Source of the DNA: Streptomyces caniscabiei
GTDB lineage: Bacteria; Actinomycetota; Actinomycetes; Streptomycetales; Streptomycetaceae
Assembly (NCBI RefSeq): GCF_014930365.1
Contig: NZ_JABXWI010000011.1
Span: 214,289-278,288 of the forward strand
Direction of reading: 5' to 3'
DNA: 64,000 nucleotides
Shown here: in pieces, positions 61,187 through 64,000 of the stretch
Position numbering within the stretch: position 1 is the stretch's first letter
Layout: every line of letters starts with the position of its first letter
Translations under genes and position numbers: made by a program
Notes under the pieces: generated by a model
Databases searched by the model: none
Told to the model about the DNA's origin: nothing
What the model saw: only the letters and a program-made list of their open reading frames with translations

Positions 61187-61280
61187 GCGACTTCGCCAGG
61201 ACGGCAAGGCGCGCGGCTTCATCAGGACGGCGAGGCGCGCGACTTCGCCAGGACGGCGAGGCGCGCGGCTTCGTCAGGAC
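61187..61280. repeat. 26-bp tandem repeat, 3.6 copies
   Basis: Unit gcgacttcgccaggacggcg plus aggcgc, at 61187-61212, 61213-61238, 61239-61264 and a 16-base partial copy. Copies alternate gcgac / gcggc and gcc / atc. It lies 31 bases before the serine hydrolase start, the only regulatory space that gene has. Confidence 0.8.
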
Positions 61281-61310
61281 AAAGCGTGGCTCACCCGTTT
61301 GAATGAACAC

Positions 61311-62969
61311 ATGGCTGTTCGGCACCAGACGGCACGCCGCGGAGGCAAGGCCCAAGGAGCGACCAGGATCCGGGCCGGGACCGGAACCAGGGCCCGGGCC
61401 GCGACCGCCCTGGCCTCGCTCCTGGTCCTCGGCGGTGTCCCGTACGGCATCGGCACCGCCTCGGCCGCACCCCCGCCGCAGCCGCCGCCCCAGCTCACGC
61501 AGGAGGACGTCGACCGGGCCGTCGAGGCCGTCGACGGCATCGTCGAGCGCGGCATGGACCGCACCGGGGTGCCGGGGGTCGCGGTGGCCGTCGTCCACAA
61601 GGACCGGGTGGTCCATCTGGAGGGCTACGGCAAGCGGCACGTCGGCCAGGAGGCACCGGTCGATCCGGACACCGTGTTCCAGCTGGCGTCCCTGTCGAAG
61701 CCGCTGGCGTCGACCGTGGTCGCCGGGGCCGTCGGCGACAAGACCGTCGACTGGGACGACCCGGTGACCGAACACCTCCCCGGCTTCGCCCTCAAGGACC
61801 CGTGGGTGACCGACCACGTCACCGTGGCCGACCTCTTCTCCCACCGCAGCGGTCTGCCCGACCACGCCGGCGACCTCCTGGAGGACCTCGGCTACGACAG
61901 CGACTACATCGTCGACCGCCTCCGGCTGGAGCCCCTGACGCCGTTCCGCGCGAGCTACGCGTACACCAACTTCGGTCTGACGGCGGCGGGTGAGGCCGTC
62001 GCCGACGCCGCCGGCACCACCTGGGAGAAGCTCTCCGAGGACGTCCTCTACGAGCCGGCCGGCATGGACGCCACCAGCTCCCGCTTCAGCGACTACGAGG
62101 GCACGAACAACAAGGCGTTCGCCCACGTCGAGAAAGAGGGATCGGACGGCGGGGACCCCGCCGACTGGGAGGCGCGGTACGTCCGGGACGCCGATGCCCA
62201 GGCCCCGGCGGGCGGCGCCAGTTCCTCGGCCCGCGATCTCTCGCGCTGGCTGCGGCTCCAGCTCGCCGACGGCGAACTCGACGGCGACCGCGTGATCGCG
62301 GCCGACCCCCTCGAACGCACCCACCTCCCCGAGATCGTCTCGCAGCCGCCCCCCGCACCGGCGGGCCGCACCGGCTTCTACGGCCTCGGCTGGAACGTCT
62401 CCTACGACGACCTCGGCCGCCTCCGGCTGAGTCACACCGGCGCCTTCGCCCTCGGCGCCCACACCAACGTCACGATGCTCCCCGGCGAGCAGCTCGGCAT
62501 CGTCGTCCTCACCAACGGCGCACCGGTCGGCCTCGCGGACGCCGTCGCCCTGGACTTCTTCGACACCGCCCAGCACGGCAAGCCGACCGAGGACTGGCTG
62601 GAACTGGCCGCCGGGATCTACGAGCACGAGGAGGACGAACTCCGCTCGCCCACGGACTACTCCGAGCCCCCGGACGACGCCTCCGACGCCCGCGCCGACT
62701 CCACCTACACCGGCACCTACGCCAACCCGTACTACGGCCCCCTCACGGTCACCGAGACGGGCGGCGACCTGACGCTGCGCCTCGGCCCGCGTCCCATGAC
62801 GTTCCGTCTGACCCACTACGACGGCGACACCTTCTTCTACGAGACGGTGGGCGAGAACGCGACCGGCCCCTCCGGCGTGACCTTCAAGGGCGACGAGAAC
62901 GGCCGGGCGACGTCGGTGACGATCGAGGCGCTCGACGCGAACGGCCTGGGAACGTTCAGACGTCCGTGA
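61311..62969 (+). CDS. Exported serine hydrolase, class-C beta-lactamase/PBP type
   Basis: 552 residues from ATG 61311; the signal is ALASLLVLGGVPYGIGTASA. Catalytic motifs: S127-L-S-K130, Y218-T-N220 and H375-T-G377 in place of KTG, all in the beta-lactamase/DD-peptidase fold (ITDHVTVADLFSHRSGLPDHAG is typical). The C-terminal ~150 residues are a separate beta-rich lipocalin-like domain (YTGTYANPYYGPLTVTETGGDLTLRLGPRPM). Cell-wall peptide or esterase activity is likely. Convergent overlap of 14 bases with the next gene. Confidence 0.9.
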   Translation: MAVRHQTARRGGKAQGATRIRAGTGTRARAATALASLLVLGGVPYGIGTASAAPPPQPPPQLTQEDVDRAVEAVDGIVERGMDRTGVPGVAVAVVHKDRVVHLEGYGKRHVGQEAPVDPDTVFQLASLSKPLASTVVAGAVGDKTVDWDDPVTEHLPGFALKDPWVTDHVTVADLFSHRSGLPDHAGDLLEDLGYDSDYIVDRLRLEPLTPFRASYAYTNFGLTAAGEAVADAAGTTWEKLSEDVLYEPAGMDATSSRFSDYEGTNNKAFAHVEKEGSDGGDPADWEARYVRDADAQAPAGGASSSARDLSRWLRLQLADGELDGDRVIAADPLERTHLPEIVSQPPPAPAGRTGFYGLGWNVSYDDLGRLRLSHTGAFALGAHTNVTMLPGEQLGIVVLTNGAPVGLADAVALDFFDTAQHGKPTEDWLELAAGIYEHEEDELRSPTDYSEPPDDASDARADSTYTGTYANPYYGPLTVTETGGDLTLRLGPRPMTFRLTHYDGDTFFYETVGENATGPSGVTFKGDENGRATSVTIEALDANGLGTFRRP

Positions 62970-63792
62970 GCCGGTCCACCAGGCGTGCCAGCGCCTTCGC
63001 GAGCCTCTCCACCCCCGGGCCCGCCGCCCCGCCCGGCTCGGTCATGTAGACGTCCCGGCGGATCTCGATCATCAGCGCGGTCACCCTGGGGTCGTGCCCG
63101 TAGTACGTCAGGGGGACGTACGCGCCCCCGAACGGGCTGTCGACGCCCGTCCCACCGAACCCGGCGAACGCCTCCTCGGCGGCGGCGAGCAGTTCGGCCG
63201 GTGTGTGGAAGGGGTCGGTGCCCAGACAGACCGGCGGCCGGGGCCCGTCGCCGTGCAGCTCGTAGGGCAGAGGCTCGCTCGGGTAGGAGTGGACGTCGAC
63301 GACCACCACCCGTCCCACGGCCGCCAGCCGGTCGGTGACGGCGTCGGTCATGGCGTCGGCGTACGGACGGAAGCAGCCGTCGACGAGCGACCGCGCGCTG
63401 CCGTCGAGGGGCAGCCCGTCGTGGCCGGCCGGACGCAGCACCTCCCCGTGCGTGGTCCTCGTGTAGACCACCCCCATGCCCACGGCCAGCATCTCCTCCC
63501 GCTCGTCCGGGAAGCGCTCGGGATCGACCACGAGCCGGGAGAGCCGGTTCACGAACCGCCACGGGCGCACGGCCGCCCGGCCGGCGGCCCGTTCGGCCAT
63601 CTGGTCCGTGTACGCGTCGGTGATGTGGTCCAACTCCCGCTCCAGCGCGGCGTCGTCGAGCGCGATCCCGCTCCGCACGGCTGCCGGGATCACCCGCGAA
63701 CTGTGCGGCACATGCAGCAGGACGGGCGACGCGGACGCGCCGGGAAGAAGCCGATGGGAGGGCGGTTCGGGCGACGGCGAAACGTCGTTCAT
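62956..63792 (-). CDS. N-formylglutamate amidohydrolase
   Basis: The start chosen is ATG at 63792, giving 278 residues. FGase motifs: LLHVPHSSRVIP, DHITDAYTDQMAERAAGRA, RFVNRLSRLVVDPERFPDEREEM, VDVHSYPSEPLPYE and LMIEIRRDVYM. The enzyme cleaves N-formyl-glutamate to glutamate and formate in the last step of one histidine-degradation route. No hut gene is adjacent. Confidence 0.9.
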   Translation of the reverse strand: MNDVSPSPEPPSHRLLPGASASPVLLHVPHSSRVIPAAVRSGIALDDAALERELDHITDAYTDQMAERAAGRAAVRPWRFVNRLSRLVVDPERFPDEREEMLAVGMGVVYTRTTHGEVLRPAGHDGLPLDGSARSLVDGCFRPYADAMTDAVTDRLAAVGRVVVVDVHSYPSEPLPYELHGDGPRPPVCLGTDPFHTPAELLAAAEEAFAGFGGTGVDSPFGGAYVPLTYYGHDPRVTALMIEIRRDVYMTEPGGAAGPGVERLAKALARLVDRLTDV

Positions 63793-64000
63793 CCGGAGGT
63801 TCCTCACCGGGGTCGTCGGAGGTCGGTCCCCGACCGTATCCCGGCGCGACGGGCGTGCTCCGGCCTCTTCGAGCATTGCCGTCGGCCTCCTCGGGCGCCG
63901 ACCGTCGGCCTTCTCGAGATTGTCTCGGTCGCGCCTTGTCGCAACCACCCACCCCTGCCATGGTCGTGAGGATTTGGGCTCCCCCCGGACACGGTCGTGT

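Noticed and set aside
61187..61280. CRISPR array
   Set aside because: Units are directly adjacent with no unique spacers and no cas genes are present.
1..64000. Prophage, integrative element or secondary-metabolite cluster
   Set aside because: No integrase, transposase, tRNA junction, PKS/NRPS or resistance cassette is visible; gene order looks like conserved core chromosome.

Overview
The window is a chromosomal segment of a Streptomyces (high-GC actinomycete). The evidence is very high GC with strong third-position GC, frequent GTG starts, the gene order argC-argJ-argB-argD-argR, pheS-pheT and infC-rpmI-rplT, and actinomycete families such as a MocR/EamA pair, DUF5997, DUF1844, an NsdA-like regulator, a mycosin and a GlnA4-type ligase. 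The gene order resembles the S. coelicolor region around SCO1570-SCO1615, as I recall it. It looks like core chromosome: I see no integrase, transposase, prophage, CRISPR array or tRNA.

Layout. 1-4615: the end of an unidentified gene, a PNP-oxidase-like protein, then a redox trio made of a ferric-reductase-like membrane flavocytochrome, a secreted protein with three FMN-binding repeats, and the ApbE transferase that would attach the FMN. 4761-9612: the complete leftward arginine operon argCJBDR with 4-bp overlaps and an ARG-box-like palindrome upstream. 9736-16309: a two-domain VOC protein, a cysteine-bearing LRV repeat protein, the DUF5997 / HTH-less LysR-like pair, and a secreted GH51 arabinofuranosidase behind a nested palindrome. 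16492-26859: mostly small metabolic and regulatory genes, including a phosphatase-fold protein without its catalytic histidines, a MocR regulator whose start codon overlaps that of a divergent EamA transporter, a GHL10 hydrolase, 3-hydroxybutyryl-CoA dehydrogenase, an NsdA-like TPR regulator and a SpoIIE phosphatase.

27102-36149: translation genes. pheST, an orphan histidine kinase and an rRNA methyltransferase are followed by infC-rpmI-rplT, with a visible promoter, leader hairpin, ATC start and strong terminator, then DUF1844 and SseB proteins. 36299-41412: cell-surface genes, with a class-A-like serine hydrolase and a coupled pair (long proline-rich membrane protein plus membrane-anchored mycosin). 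41753-50714: a PLP deaminase/aldolase, a DUF2510 protein, and a seemingly complete ethanolamine/amine utilisation locus: GlnA4-type gamma-glutamyl ligase, aldehyde dehydrogenase, SDR, FadR-type regulator, APC permease and gamma-glutamyl hydrolase.

50959-63792: a LysR/TDT-transporter pair, a cytosolic BtuF-like receptor fold, an XRE-cupin regulator, a glycine-betaine-type ABC system with permease and two binding domains fused in one chain, a stand-alone 5'-3' exonuclease, a siderophore-interacting reductase behind an iron box, a class-C-type serine hydrolase and N-formylglutamate amidohydrolase.

Scattered through gene ends is a repeat family with the core GGGGCGCGGGGAACTGCGCG (six loci, two of them as long inverted pairs, one overprinting the C-terminus of the SpoIIE phosphatase). 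The most unusual items are the triple-flavinylation module, the proline-rich/mycosin pair, the overlapping divergent starts inside a palindrome, the hairpin that covers a permease ribosome-binding site, and the infC leader.
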